A DNA stretch of 64,000 nt, from contig NZ_JAHEBT010000001.1 of assembly GCF_024642105.1 (NCBI RefSeq), positions 1 to 64,000 of the forward strand, given 5' to 3'. The notes under the pieces were generated by a model. That model saw nothing but the letters and a program-made list of their open reading frames with translations. It was not told the origin of the DNA and made no database searches. Each line of letters opens with the position of its first letter. Within the stretch, counting starts at the first letter, position 1. The position numbers and the translations under genes are program-made. This stretch comes from Flavobacterium sp. (GTDB lineage Bacteria; Bacteroidota; Bacteroidia; Flavobacteriales; Flavobacteriaceae). Below are positions 41,841 through 51,644 of the stretch, piece after piece.

Positions 41841-42622
41841 TTTTCTTCTGATTCGACAACAACTACTTCTTCATTTTCGATACCAATAATTGCATCATAG
41901 ATGGCGTATTGCATTGACATATTGAAAGGTATAGTAAAAAGTACCCCGATACAAAAACCAATCAAACCTACTAAAGAACCTAAAAAGGCAACGAATAAAA
42001 GTAGAAAAAGAGTTAGAAATTGTGAGCTAGTTAAACTGATACTCGCTTTTATCGCTGCAGTCGCTTTTTGTTTGCCAAAAATAATTACAGGGGTACTCAA
42101 AACAGTAAATATTCCGATTGCAAAAGAAATAATTCCTCCTAATACAGGAATTTTATAAAAAGTTAATGCACTATCGATTCCAGTACTCAAAAGAGTAATG
42201 ATAAAAGTAGCAACAAATAATTCTTTGAAATACGTCCATTTGTAAAAAGAGAAAAATTGACGCATTTTAAATTCCACATCTTTATCAGCAGATTCAGCCA
42301 TTTTTAAAAAGCCCGCACTAATTGGACTAAAAAGACTATTGATGGCTAATACAGCTATAAATTGATAACCAAGGTATTCTTGTTTTAGCATTTTAGCTTC
42401 AAGTTGTTTTATCATATTTTCATTCAAATGCTCCGCGCCTACAAAACTAACTACGCCAATAGCCGCAAGAAAAGCGAAAAGAAAACCAAAAATTAAAATA
42501 GCTAAACCTGCATAAAGTGCTATTTTTTTATAGTTTTCGAAAGCTTTATTGAATACCTCTTCAAATTTCAATTCGTATCCATTTGTTTTTAATTGTGCAA
42601 TTTTTTGATTGATTGTTTCCAT
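41837..42622 (-). CDS. Uncharacterised multi-span membrane protein
   Basis: 261 residues. A short soluble N-terminus is followed by about six hydrophobic segments (about 32-60, 90-115, 145-190, 205-240), and the tail is acidic. The layout is common in Bacteroidota conserved membrane proteins sometimes given misleading enzyme names; I recognise no function. It is convergent with comM (four-base overlap) and 31 bases downstream of the aldehyde dehydrogenase gene, possibly co-transcribed with it. Confidence 0.75.
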   Translation of the reverse strand: METINQKIAQLKTNGYELKFEEVFNKAFENYKKIALYAGLAILIFGFLFAFLAAIGVVSFVGAEHLNENMIKQLEAKMLKQEYLGYQFIAVLAINSLFSPISAGFLKMAESADKDVEFKMRQFFSFYKWTYFKELFVATFIITLLSTGIDSALTFYKIPVLGGIISFAIGIFTVLSTPVIIFGKQKATAAIKASISLTSSQFLTLFLLLFVAFLGSLVGLIGFCIGVLFTIPFNMSMQYAIYDAIIGIENEEVVVVESEEN

Positions 42623-42653
42623 TCTTTAACTAATTCATTGATTGTTTTTTGGC

Positions 42654-43982
42654 TTACAGCCAATTTAATATTTTCTTTACGGATGCTAATTTATCTTTAT
42701 AAGGTGCATATCGCAACGGTAAGTCTATCCAAGTTGCTTTTTTGACCACTCCCTTATGGTGCGAAAAAATATCAAAACTTAACTTTCCATGGTAAGCCCC
42801 AATGCCACTATTTCCAACACCTCCAAAAGGCAATTGCTTATTAGAGAAATGAATCATAGTGTCGTTAATACAACCACCTCCAAAAGAATGTGTAGCAATT
42901 ATGTTGTTACAGAATGATCTTCTCTCGCTGAAAATATACAAAGCCAAAGGTTTTTCGTATTTTGAAATAATACTATCGATTTCGCTTTCATTTTCATAGG
43001 TCAGAATGGGTAATAATGGACCAAATATTTCATCTTGCATAATTAGACTATCAAGATTATTTTCCTCAATTAGAGTAGGAGAGATGTAATGGGTTTCACT
43101 ATTGTATTTGCCTCCAAAAAGAATTTTAATATCTTCAATCATTTCGACTAATCGGGACCAGTTTTTCGCATTGATTATTCGAGCAAAATCTGGAGAAAGT
43201 TCAGGATTTTCACCGTATGCTTTAGTAATCTCCTCTTTTAAAAATTGGATAAAATACGATTTACTATTTTTATGAACCAAAATATAATCGGGTGCTATAC
43301 AAGTTTGTCCAGCATTGATGAATTTTCCCCAAACGATTCGTTTGGCTGCCAATCTTAAATTAGCGGTTTCATCAACAATACAAGGATTTTTACCTCCTAA
43401 TTCTAAAGTTACGGGAGTTAAGTTTTTCGCAGCTGCTTTCGCAATGATTTTACCAACTGCCACACTACCTGTAAAGAATATATAATCCCAACGTTGTTCT
43501 AGTAAACGACTGGTTATTTCAACACCACCTTGTACTACTTCCACATGATTGGTTTGGAACGTTTTGCTGATGATAGTTTCGATAATTTCGGCAGTTTTGG
43601 GTGTTAACTCCGAAGGTTTTAAAACTACTTGATTTCCTGCTGCAACAGCTGCTATTACAGGGCAAAGTGCCAATTGAAAAGGATAATTCCAAGGTGCAAT
43701 TACTAATACTTTTCCGTAGGGTTCTTTGTAAATGGTATCTGAAGAAGGAATGTTTAATACAAATGGGAAAACTCTTTTGGGTTTTGCCCAACGGGATAGA
43801 TTTTTAATAGTGTATTTTAAATCAGAGATAACATAACTCGTTTCGGTAACTACAGATTCAAAAGCAGGTTTGCTAAAATCCTCTTGTAATGCTTTTACAA
43901 TATCATTTTCATACGAAATGATAGTACTCAACAAACGAGTCAGAATTTCTTTGCGGTAACCAATGTTGGTTTTGTAATTCAT
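42654..43982 (-). CDS. Aldehyde dehydrogenase (class 3-like)
   Basis: 442 residues. Conserved segments: NYPFQLALCPVIAAVAAGNQVVLKPSE, FFTGSVAVGKII, catalytic Glu in VTLELGGKNP, catalytic Cys in NAGQTCIAPD, and EIFGPLLP. The shorter length and missing N-terminal extension match the class 3 or fatty-aldehyde-type subgroup. It oxidises aldehydes to acids with NAD(P); the natural substrate is not known. The C-terminus (WIDLPLRYAPYKDK) is typical of this subgroup. Confidence 0.93.
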   Translation of the reverse strand: MNYKTNIGYRKEILTRLLSTIISYENDIVKALQEDFSKPAFESVVTETSYVISDLKYTIKNLSRWAKPKRVFPFVLNIPSSDTIYKEPYGKVLVIAPWNYPFQLALCPVIAAVAAGNQVVLKPSELTPKTAEIIETIISKTFQTNHVEVVQGGVEITSRLLEQRWDYIFFTGSVAVGKIIAKAAAKNLTPVTLELGGKNPCIVDETANLRLAAKRIVWGKFINAGQTCIAPDYILVHKNSKSYFIQFLKEEITKAYGENPELSPDFARIINAKNWSRLVEMIEDIKILFGGKYNSETHYISPTLIEENNLDSLIMQDEIFGPLLPILTYENESEIDSIISKYEKPLALYIFSERRSFCNNIIATHSFGGGCINDTMIHFSNKQLPFGGVGNSGIGAYHGKLSFDIFSHHKGVVKKATWIDLPLRYAPYKDKLASVKKILNWL

Positions 43983-44054
43983 ATTTCAATACTACTTAAA
44001 ATGCTATGCAATTTAATTTTTAAAATTGAATAAAATACCATTCATTAATTAAAA

Positions 44055-44744
44055 TCAAATCGAATTCCAAATAACATCATCGGGAGTAGGAGCAATTATG
44101 GTTAAAGCTTCTTTGGAAACAGGGTGAGTAAAACTCAGTTTTCGAGCATGGAGATGGATTCCTCCGTCAGGATTACTTCGGTCAAAACCGTATTTCAAAT
44201 CGCCTTTAATTGGAGAACCAATTGCAGCCAATTGTGCTCTAATTTGGTGGTGTCTTCCTGTATGAAGATGGATTTCTAAAGCGGTATAGTTGGTTAATTC
44301 TTTGATGATTTGGTAATACAAACTAGCCAATTTACTATCAGGTACTTCTTTTAAGTGTGCTTTGGAAGTATTATTTTTTTCATTCCTTTTGAGGTAATGA
44401 ACTAATTTGTCTTGCGGTTTTTCAGGTTTGTTTTTTACTACAGCCCAATAAGTTTTTTGAGTTTCTCGATTACTAAAAAGCTCGTTCATTCTGGACAATG
44501 CTTTACTCGTTCTTGCAAAAACTACGATACCTGTTGTAGGTCTATCCAAACGATGCACTACGCCTAGAAACACTTCTCCCGGTTTATTGTATTTTTCTTT
44601 TATGTATTCTTTGACAATTTCGTTAAGTGGTTTGTCTCCCGTTTTATCTCCTTGAACGATATCACCAACGCGCTTATTGACTACGATGAGATGATTGTCT
44701 TCGTGAAGCACTTGAAGGTTGGATTTATTGGAAACAATTTTCAT
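44055..44744 (-). CDS. RluA-family pseudouridine synthase
   Basis: 229 residues without an S4 domain. HRLDRPTTGIVVFARTSKAL holds the catalytic Asp (about residue 68), and HLHTGRHHQIRAQLAAIG and HLHARKLSFTHP are family motifs. It makes pseudouridine in RNA; the target (23S rRNA or tRNA) cannot be told. In relatives it usually lies next to panB; here a four-helix-bundle gene is between them. Confidence 0.92.
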   Translation of the reverse strand: MKIVSNKSNLQVLHEDNHLIVVNKRVGDIVQGDKTGDKPLNEIVKEYIKEKYNKPGEVFLGVVHRLDRPTTGIVVFARTSKALSRMNELFSNRETQKTYWAVVKNKPEKPQDKLVHYLKRNEKNNTSKAHLKEVPDSKLASLYYQIIKELTNYTALEIHLHTGRHHQIRAQLAAIGSPIKGDLKYGFDRSNPDGGIHLHARKLSFTHPVSKEALTIIAPTPDDVIWNSI

Positions 44745-44769
44745 TGAGATAGTTTAGATTTTTAGTAGG

Positions 44770-45123
44770 TTAGATTTTTAGAGTGGATCTAAATTTTGAA
44801 ATCATTTTGACAATTTCTTCTAACTCATTTAATAGTGTTTCGACAGTTTCAGATTTTAAAAATTTCAAATCATTTGAAATTAATAATTGAGTTTCAATTT
44901 CATAGGCCGAACCAATTGCAATTTCGAGAAATCTTGAAAAGTCTTTGTTTGATGCTCTTGACGAACCTTCTGCAATATTAGATGGTATTGAAACAGAAGC
45001 TCTTCGCAATTGATTAGTTATCCCAAATTTTTCATTATCTGGAAAATTTGAGGTTACACCATATATTTTAGAACAAAATAATCTACTTCTTTTCCAAATT
45101 TCTAAATTTTTGAATTGGTGCAT
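44770..45123 (-). CDS. S23-type four-helix bundle protein
   Basis: 117 residues. FKNLEIWKRSRLFCSKIY, then FGITNQLRRASVSIPSNIAEGSSRASNKDF, is the signature of the 23S rRNA intervening-sequence (S23) family, small four-helix proteins of unknown function. Here it is a free-standing gene between panB and an RluA-type gene. The flanks (44748-44780 and 45128-45165) contain repeated TTAGATTTT/CTAAAATCTA words, so the gene and its flanks may have been inserted as a small unit. Confidence 0.88.
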   Translation of the reverse strand: MHQFKNLEIWKRSRLFCSKIYGVTSNFPDNEKFGITNQLRRASVSIPSNIAEGSSRASNKDFSRFLEIAIGSAYEIETQLLISNDLKFLKSETVETLLNELEEIVKMISKFRSTLKI

Positions 45124-45164
45124 TTTTCTAACGATCTAAAATCTATATTTTCTGATAATCTAAC

Positions 45165-45983
45165 TTAATATTGTTCATTGGCATTAGGAAAATCAGACGA
45201 TTTAACATCTTCAACATATTGGCTTATAGCCGAAGTCATTCCTTCGTACAAATTCATATAGCGTCTTAAGAAACGAGGGCTGAATTCATTGTTCATTCCT
45301 AACATATCATGGATAACCAATACTTGTCCGTCAACACCTCCACCAGCACCAATTCCAATTACAGGAATAGAAATGCTTTTAGCTACTTTTTCTGCTAAAT
45401 GAGCAGGGATTTTTTCTAAAACTATAGCAAAACAGCCTAAGCTTTCCAAAAGTTTTGCATCTTCCATTAATTGTTCCGCTTCTGCATCTTCTTTGGCACG
45501 AACGGTATACGTTCCGAATTTATAAATGGATTGTGGAGTTAAACCCAAATGTCCCATAACAGGTATTCCTGCATTTAATATTTTTTTGATGGAATCTTTA
45601 ATTTCGCTACCACCTTCTAATTTTACAGCGTGTCCACCACTTTCTTTCATTATTCGGATAGCAGAACGCAAGGCTTCTTTTGAATCCGATTGGTAACTTC
45701 CAAAAGGTAAATCGACGACAACTAATGCGCGTTCAATAGCACGAACTACTGATGAAGCATGGTATATCATTTGGTCAAGCGTAATGGGCAAAGTAGTTTC
45801 ATGTCCTGCCATTACATTGGAAGCTGAATCTCCCACAAGAATTACATCTACTCCAGCAGAATCTACTATTTTTGCCATAGTATAATCATAGGCAGTAAGC
45901 ATTGAAATTTTTTCGCCATTGGCTTTCATTTCAATTAATGATTTAGTGGTAATTCTTTTGTAATCTTTTTTTGCGACTGACAT
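45165..45983 (-). CDS. panB: 3-methyl-2-oxobutanoate hydroxymethyltransferase PanB
   Basis: 272 residues, the full family length. [43 protein letters not shown] and [13 protein letters not shown] are the conserved metal- and substrate-binding segments. It adds a hydroxymethyl group to 2-oxoisovalerate, the first committed step to pantothenate and coenzyme A. It is the upstream gene of the panB/S23/rluA-type run on the minus strand. Confidence 0.97.
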   Translation of the reverse strand: MSVAKKDYKRITTKSLIEMKANGEKISMLTAYDYTMAKIVDSAGVDVILVGDSASNVMAGHETTLPITLDQMIYHASSVVRAIERALVVVDLPFGSYQSDSKEALRSAIRIMKESGGHAVKLEGGSEIKDSIKKILNAGIPVMGHLGLTPQSIYKFGTYTVRAKEDAEAEQLMEDAKLLESLGCFAIVLEKIPAHLAEKVAKSISIPVIGIGAGGGVDGQVLVIHDMLGMNNEFSPRFLRRYMNLYEGMTSAISQYVEDVKSSDFPNANEQY

Positions 45984-46084
45984 AGTTTTATTTTAAGGCT
46001 GTAAAGGTAATAAAATGTAATTTTCTTAACTCAAAATCGCTGATTAATATTATTTGTAACAATAAGTTTGTTTAAATTCGTCAC

Positions 46085-46516
46085 ATGAAAAAAATACTGT
46101 TTGGGTTTTTGTTGTTCATAACAGGATCTGTCTACTCGCAAAATCAAGAAGTCAAAAATGTTATTGAAACTTTTTTTCAAGGGTTTCATGCTAAAGATTC
46201 GGTTGTAATGCAATCAGTTTGTTCCAATCAATTGATTCTACAATCGGTAATTTCAAATACAAAAGGAACTAAACTAATTAATGAAAGTCCGAAAGATTTT
46301 TATCATTCCATTGCAACTATTCCAGTTGCCACTCTTTTCGAAGAAAAGCTATTGGATTATACTATTCAAGTTGATGGAGCAATGGCTCATGTTTGGACAC
46401 CGTATGAGTTTTACTTCAATGGTAAAATAAGCCATAAAGGGGTAAATGCTTTTACTTTATTTAAAGAAAACAACCATTGGAAGATTATTTATATCATCGA
46501 TACAAGAAAAAAATAG
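46085..46516 (+). CDS. Secreted NTF2/SnoaL-like protein
   Basis: 143 residues with a signal peptide (1-18, ending SVYSQ). The mature part fits the NTF2-like cone fold of the SnoaL/DUF4440 kind (EVKNVIETFFQGFHAKD at the start, HVWTPYEFYFNGK and GVNAFTLFKENNHWKIIYI at the end). Such domains bind small molecules or act as enzymes; nothing more specific can be said. Single gene, convergent with the serine dehydratase gene. Confidence 0.82.
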   Translation: MKKILFGFLLFITGSVYSQNQEVKNVIETFFQGFHAKDSVVMQSVCSNQLILQSVISNTKGTKLINESPKDFYHSIATIPVATLFEEKLLDYTIQVDGAMAHVWTPYEFYFNGKISHKGVNAFTLFKENNHWKIIYIIDTRKK

Positions 46517-46517
46517 T

Positions 46518-47945
46518 TTAACAATCGGCCATATTTACTGCGACTGCTAATCCTCCTTCTGAGGTTTCTTTGTATTTTGAATTCATATCCTTAGCGGTTT
46601 GCCACATGGTATCTACTACTTTATCTAAAGGCACTTTTACATTTTTTGGGTCGGTAGCCAATGCTAATTCAGCTGCATTAATTGCTTTGATAGCCCCCAT
46701 AGTATTTCGTTCAATACACGGAATTTGAACCAAACCTCCCACGGGATCACAGGTTAGTCCTAAATGATGTTCCATAGCAATTTCGGCCGCTATCAATACT
46801 TGGCTAGGACTTCCGCCCATGAGTTCACACAAAGCCGCAGCTGCCATAGCTGATGAAACACCTATTTCTGCTTGGCATCCTCCCATAGCTGCTGAGATTG
46901 TAGATCCTTTTTTGAAAATACTTCCAATCTCGCCAGCTACCATCAAAAATTGTTTGATTTCTTTTGCTCCTGCTTGGTGGTTTTCGATTACTAAATAGTA
47001 CATTAATACTGCAGGAATTACTCCAGCACTTCCATTGGTAGGCGCCGTAACAACTCGACCTAGTGAAGCATTTACTTCGTTGACAGCTAAAGCAAAACAA
47101 CTCACCCATTTTAAAATTTGGCGAAATTTAACCTCTGTTTTTCGGATTTGTTCTAACCAAGTTTGAGGCGAATTATAATTGGATAATCCAATCAAATCTT
47201 GATGCATATCAAAAGCTCTTCGTCTAACATGCAATCCGCCAGGTAGTATTCCTTCGGAATGACAGCCAATGTACATGCATTCCAACATTGTATTCCAAAT
47301 ACGTAGCAGTTCATTATGAATTTGATCTTCGGAACGCATTGATTTTTCGTTTTCAAAAACAATCTCTGAAATTGTCTTATTTTCTTGAAGAGTGTACGCC
47401 AATAATTCAGTGGCTTTTTTAATTGGAAACGGGAAAGCGCATTTTAATACTTGTTTCTTTTTGGCATTAATTCGCTCTTCTTTCACAACAAATCCTCCAC
47501 CTATAGAGTAATAAGTGGCTTGGTATGTTGTATTGTTATTTATTAAAGCAGTAAATCGAAGACCATTAGCATGAAAAGGAAGAAATTTTTTATTGAAAAT
47601 AATTTCACTTTCAGGAAAAAAGGGGATTGACTTTTCATTTCCTAAACGGATTGACTTTTGTGTTTGAATTTGGGTAGTTATAGTTGTTATTTCATCAACT
47701 GGAATTGTTTCTGGATCTTGACCGCTCAATCCTAAAAGTAGTGCTAAGTCAGTAGCATGACCTTTGCCCGTTAATGATAATGAGCCATACAAATCGACTT
47801 GAACTTTTTCGGTTGAAGCTAATAAGTTTTCGCTTCTTAGTTCAGACAAAAATCGTTCGGCAGCACGCCAAGGACCTAAAGTATGTGAACTTGATGGACC
47901 AACTCCAATTTTTAACATATCAAATACTGATATACATTCTTCCAT
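46518..47945 (-). CDS. sdaA: L-serine ammonia-lyase (Fe-S serine dehydratase)
   Basis: 475 residues, one-chain form with beta domain (about 1-150) then alpha domain. [23 protein letters not shown] is the N-terminal signature; Cys ligands for a 4Fe-4S cluster are visible in [11 protein letters not shown] and [12 protein letters not shown]. The chain ends in NMADC; in related enzymes the C-terminal Cys enters the active site as a ligand and is displaced by serine. It converts L-serine to pyruvate and ammonia in the cytoplasm and is expected to be oxygen-sensitive. Confidence 0.95.
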   Translation of the reverse strand: MEECISVFDMLKIGVGPSSSHTLGPWRAAERFLSELRSENLLASTEKVQVDLYGSLSLTGKGHATDLALLLGLSGQDPETIPVDEITTITTQIQTQKSIRLGNEKSIPFFPESEIIFNKKFLPFHANGLRFTALINNNTTYQATYYSIGGGFVVKEERINAKKKQVLKCAFPFPIKKATELLAYTLQENKTISEIVFENEKSMRSEDQIHNELLRIWNTMLECMYIGCHSEGILPGGLHVRRRAFDMHQDLIGLSNYNSPQTWLEQIRKTEVKFRQILKWVSCFALAVNEVNASLGRVVTAPTNGSAGVIPAVLMYYLVIENHQAGAKEIKQFLMVAGEIGSIFKKGSTISAAMGGCQAEIGVSSAMAAAALCELMGGSPSQVLIAAEIAMEHHLGLTCDPVGGLVQIPCIERNTMGAIKAINAAELALATDPKNVKVPLDKVVDTMWQTAKDMNSKYKETSEGGLAVAVNMADC

Positions 47946-47990
47946 AGAATCGTTTTTTAATTGGAATTAATAAGGAATAGCAATGATGAA

Positions 47991-48440
47991 TTATTTGTCT
48001 TTTAGTCGCAAACCAAAAGGAACCATCAACACTCCTTTTTCGTAAATGTTTAAATACAATACAACAGTTTTTTTTTGACCTTCCCATTTAAGTTCGTATA
48101 CATCTAAGAAACCAGCTCCCATATCACTTCTTTTAGTAGGGAAGGGGCAACAGCTCTCTAATTTGGCATATGTTATTTTTTCTCCTTTTGGTCCAGCCAA
48201 GGCATTCAAAAAGCGTTCTTGATTAGCATCGGATTTACTGGTTTGATAAAAAATATTAATGGGATAATCTTTGTCGTATCCGTATTTTTTGTCGGTACTA
48301 AATAATTTGATGTCAAAAGTATTATTGTTATTTAATACTAAGTCAGGCGCAGTGTCGTCTACGTTTTTTAAAGTAGATCTTGTACTTACGCAAGAACAAA
48401 GTATAATTGAAATACTTAAAACAAATATGATTTTTTTCAT
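47991..48440 (-). CDS. Putative lipoprotein
   Basis: 149 residues. MKKIIFVLSISIILCSCVS carries a lipoprotein signal with a likely modified Cys at 17. The mature part contains LNALAGPKGEKITYAKLESCCPFPTK and ends in a beta-rich region. Close relatives seem common in flavobacteria, sometimes with an aldolase name that the sequence does not support. Function unknown. Confidence 0.8.
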   Translation of the reverse strand: MKKIIFVLSISIILCSCVSTRSTLKNVDDTAPDLVLNNNNTFDIKLFSTDKKYGYDKDYPINIFYQTSKSDANQERFLNALAGPKGEKITYAKLESCCPFPTKRSDMGAGFLDVYELKWEGQKKTVVLYLNIYEKGVLMVPFGLRLKDK

Positions 48441-48598
48441 AATGGATTATATATTGAAAAACAAAATTAATTTAAAAAGTTCCAATACAAATATAAAGAG
48501 AACTTTAAACGCTTTTTAATTTGTGACAACAATTATGCCTAAATTAATTGTTTTTGTTTGCAGAATAGAATTGCTATTTTTACCAAAAAATAGAATTT

Positions 48599-49156
48599 AT
48601 GGATATCTTTTTTCAAACTTGGCCTTGGTACATCTCAGGATTTATAATAGGTATGATTATGTTGATCTTAATTTATTTCGGAAAACAATTCGGCATGTCC
48701 TCTAATTTAGAGACACTTTGTTCTATGTCGGGGATAGGGAAAAAAATAACCTATTTTAATTTTGATTGGAAGTCTAATAAATGGAATCTTATTGTTGTAT
48801 TAGGCGCTATGCTTGGCGGATTTGTGGCAGTACATTTTATGAGTGACCCAACGAATGTATCGATTAATCCGAAGACTATTGAACAATTAGCCGCACTTGG
48901 AATCGATGCGCCTAACGGAAAGTTAGCTCCTGATGTTCTTTTTGGAAATCAAACTTTTGAATCTCCTAAAAGTATTTTGATTTTACTAATAGGTGGGGTT
49001 TTAATTGGATTCGGTTCTCGTTATGCAGGAGGCTGTACTTCGGGGCATGCGATTTCAGGCTTGAGTAACCTACAATTACCTTCTTTGAAAGCCGTTATAG
49101 GATTTTTTATCGGCGGATTAATAATGGCACATTTTGTATTACCTCTAATTTTTTAA
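48599..49156 (+). CDS. YeeE/YedE-family transporter, first half
   Basis: 185 residues with about four to five hydrophobic segments. GSRYAGGCTSGHAISG (about 140-155) carries the conserved Cys of the YeeE/YedE (TsuA) thiosulfate or sulfur-compound transporters. In single-chain members two such halves are fused; here the second half is the next gene, starting two bases after the stop. The ligand (thiosulfate or other reduced sulfur) is inferred from family members. Confidence 0.88.
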   Translation: MDIFFQTWPWYISGFIIGMIMLILIYFGKQFGMSSNLETLCSMSGIGKKITYFNFDWKSNKWNLIVVLGAMLGGFVAVHFMSDPTNVSINPKTIEQLAALGIDAPNGKLAPDVLFGNQTFESPKSILILLIGGVLIGFGSRYAGGCTSGHAISGLSNLQLPSLKAVIGFFIGGLIMAHFVLPLIF

Positions 49157-49158
49157 TT

Positions 49159-49572
49159 ATGAAATTCATTAAATTTTTAATAGTAGGTTTTATTTTCGGA
49201 ATTGTTTTAACCAAATCGGAAGCGGTGTCTTGGTACCGTATCTACGAAATGTTTCAATTTCAATCGTTTCACATGTATGGCATTATTTCGGTAGCCATTG
49301 CAACGGGTGTAATTGGAATTCAGCTTATTAAAAAGAATCAATTAAAAGCAATTGATGGTACTTCAATTGTTATTAAGGATAAGGAAAAAGGCTCGGCTCG
49401 TTATTGGATTGGAGGTATCTTTTTTGGTTTAGGTTGGGGATTAATCGGTTCTTGTCCTGGTCCTATTTTTATATTATTAGGAGCTGGAATTTTACCTGTA
49501 ATTTTAGTTCTTATCGGGGCTTTAGTTGGAGCCGTTTTATATGGTGTTTTAAAAGATAAATTACCACATTAA
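49159..49572 (+). CDS. YeeE/YedE-family transporter, second half (DUF6691-like)
   Basis: 137 residues with four hydrophobic segments. GLGWGLIGSCPGPIFILLGAG contains the second conserved Cys. It follows the first half by two bases and both are needed for the full transporter fold. The pair matches the split form common in flavobacteria and is often linked to sulfide or thiosulfate handling genes, none of which are adjacent here. Confidence 0.88.
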   Translation: MKFIKFLIVGFIFGIVLTKSEAVSWYRIYEMFQFQSFHMYGIISVAIATGVIGIQLIKKNQLKAIDGTSIVIKDKEKGSARYWIGGIFFGLGWGLIGSCPGPIFILLGAGILPVILVLIGALVGAVLYGVLKDKLPH

Positions 49573-49592
49573 GAATAAATACAACTTATTAG

Positions 49593-49628
49593 AATAGCAT
49601 TTTCGTATTAATGAGAATGCTATTTTTT
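49593..49628. terminator. Terminator between the transporter pair and yhhN-like gene
   Basis: AATAGCATTTTC (49593-49604) and GAGAATGCTATT (49613-49624) form a nearly perfect stem followed by a T-run on the plus strand. It overlaps the end of the convergent minus-strand gene. Confidence 0.75.
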
Positions 49629-50291
49629 TTGATTTAAGTTTAGAATCCCCCAAACTATACTATACTGCGCTATTAAATAAGTAATCATTATTAAGAAGGA
49701 GGCTTGAGGAATGGGGTGGTAGAATTTATTAAAAGCCAAAATACTATCTGAACTAATAAAAAATACAGCACCTATCAAAACGGAATTATACGGAATGGAA
49801 TTCCATTGATAACTTCCTTTTAGAGCAAAAAATAACATGGTACTTATCACTACAGCGTAGATAACTACAGGGAGTGTAAGCGGACCTAGTTTAGGACCTA
49901 GCGTTCCAATCATCACTGAAAAATAAATTAGAATCAATCCAATTCCGGCTCCAAAACTTAATTTGTTGCTAATAGACTTACTCCTAGTTTGTTTGTTAAA
50001 TAGTACAATGTAAAAGAGATGGGAAATTAGGAACGCTACTAGTCCTAGTATAAAATAGATTTCGCCTTTATCTGCAAAAAGCAAAATTACATCGCCTATC
50101 CACGAGAAGATTAATGCCGTTATTAAGATTTTTTTGGTTTTAAAGCTTTCTGAAAAATACACTGCAATTAATAAAATAGGAAGGAGAAAAGGTTTTACTA
50201 CTCGGGCAATTTCTTCTTGGTTGAATGCTGTGATTAGTAAGTAAAAAACACTACAACCTAAGTAAATGGATAAGAATAACTTGTTTTTCAT
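49620..50291 (-). CDS. Lysoplasmalogenase-like (YhhN family) membrane protein
   Basis: 223 residues with seven to eight hydrophobic segments. IFSWIGDVILLFADKGEIYFILGLVAFLISH is the typical YhhN/TMEM86 core with its acidic residues inside the membrane. Members of the family hydrolyse the vinyl-ether bond of lysoplasmalogens; in bacteria without plasmalogens the role is unclear. It follows the sterol desaturase-family gene by 13 bases on the same strand, so a lipid-related operon is plausible. Confidence 0.85.
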   Translation of the reverse strand: MKNKLFLSIYLGCSVFYLLITAFNQEEIARVVKPFLLPILLIAVYFSESFKTKKILITALIFSWIGDVILLFADKGEIYFILGLVAFLISHLFYIVLFNKQTRSKSISNKLSFGAGIGLILIYFSVMIGTLGPKLGPLTLPVVIYAVVISTMLFFALKGSYQWNSIPYNSVLIGAVFFISSDSILAFNKFYHPIPQASFLIMITYLIAQYSIVWGILNLNQKK

Positions 50292-50304
50292 TTTGTTTTG
50301 TAAT

Positions 50305-51570
50305 TTAGGTTAGAGCTAATTTTTCAGATTTGAACCCCGATCTTACAAAATAGATGTTGATAATTAACGAAAGAGTTAGATATCCCATTATTAAGTAGGT
50401 TCCAAAAGGAATCATAGTGTCAATTTCAAACCAATTTCCGAAATAAGTAATTATCCCAATTCCAAAAGCAAATCGGATACTTTCCCAGAATAAGGAATAA
50501 TTGTTCGTGTCCATTAATTCGGTGTAACTATACACACTAATAAAAATAAAAGTTCCGTAAACGAAAATATGTTGAATGTCTATTCTTGCAATAGAAAGGT
50601 ATAAATAGCTTACTAATCCTAAAGTGACAAATAATTGTATCACCGACCAATACATCAACATTTTCGAATGTTGGGTTCCATATTTATGAAAACTATAGAC
50701 GTTCGAAATTTTGGGTACAGGATATTTTTCTTCAAAATTTTCAGGACGCCAACCGGTTGGTTTGAACCAAATGGTGATTTTGTCTTTCCAATTTTCGGCT
50801 CGCCAAGCATCGCAAATTAACAGCCAAAGATGTTGAAAATTAATTCGGAACGGATTCCAAGTTTGCGCGGGTCTTGTTATTCCAAAGACAGGAGGGACAG
50901 TATCTAGTTCTTCTTGATAGGTTCCGAATAATTTATCCCAAAAAATAAAAATTTGACCGTGATTTTTATCGATATATTCTGGATTGATGGCATGATGAAC
51001 TCGATGGTGGGAGGGGGTGACTATTATTTGTTCCAGAATCCCCATCTTTTTAATGTGTTTGGTATGATACCAAAATTGCAAAAACAAATGAATAGGTAAG
51101 GTAATCGCAATAACTTTAACAGGAACACCAAGTAAAGCTGCTGGGATTAATAAGAAAGTAAATAGGTTGACAAAACTAGATACACTTTGGCGTAAAGCAC
51201 ACGACAAATTGAACTCTTCGCTACTATGATGAATAGCATGTTTGTTCCACAAAAAATTAATTTGATGTGACCATCGATGCGACCAATAGCCATAAAAATC
51301 GATGACTATAAAACCAATACAGTAAGCAAGAATTGTGGTGTCTTGATGCAATAGTGCGATTTTGGGAGCCATCCATTCATAAGAAAGTAATGTTACACTT
51401 AATCCCAATACATCTTTTAAAGAATTGATGATTCCAGAACTTATACTTGATACAGAATCCATAATAGGAGCTGTATTTTCTCCTTTAAAATAGCCGTATA
51501 ACTTTTCGATAATTATTAATGCCAGAAATAAGGGCATAGCATATAACAAAACAGTAGCATATTCTTTCAT
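50305..51570 (-). CDS. Fatty acid hydroxylase / sterol desaturase family protein
   Basis: 421 residues. Di-iron histidine clusters: HRWSH, NKHAIHHSSEEFN and SHHRVHHAINPEYIDKNHG, between hydrophobic segments, as in integral-membrane hydroxylases (alkylglycerol monooxygenase-like subgroup). The C-terminal 130 residues carry four more hydrophobic segments. It probably oxidises a lipid in the inner membrane. The next gene encodes a YhhN-type lysoplasmalogenase, and both families concern ether lipids in animals, an interesting pairing although the bacterial substrates are unknown. Confidence 0.88.
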   Translation of the reverse strand: MKEYATVLLYAMPLFLALIIIEKLYGYFKGENTAPIMDSVSSISSGIINSLKDVLGLSVTLLSYEWMAPKIALLHQDTTILAYCIGFIVIDFYGYWSHRWSHQINFLWNKHAIHHSSEEFNLSCALRQSVSSFVNLFTFLLIPAALLGVPVKVIAITLPIHLFLQFWYHTKHIKKMGILEQIIVTPSHHRVHHAINPEYIDKNHGQIFIFWDKLFGTYQEELDTVPPVFGITRPAQTWNPFRINFQHLWLLICDAWRAENWKDKITIWFKPTGWRPENFEEKYPVPKISNVYSFHKYGTQHSKMLMYWSVIQLFVTLGLVSYLYLSIARIDIQHIFVYGTFIFISVYSYTELMDTNNYSLFWESIRFAFGIGIITYFGNWFEIDTMIPFGTYLIMGYLTLSLIINIYFVRSGFKSEKLALT

Positions 51571-51644
51571 AAAAACGGATAACTTTAATCAAATATAGAA
51601 TAAAACTATAAAATTTATGAAGAAATGATAAAAAATGTATAGTA

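Noticed and set aside
44770..45123. S23 gene considered as part of a 23S rRNA intervening sequence
   Set aside because: No rRNA sequence is nearby; it stands alone between protein genes.
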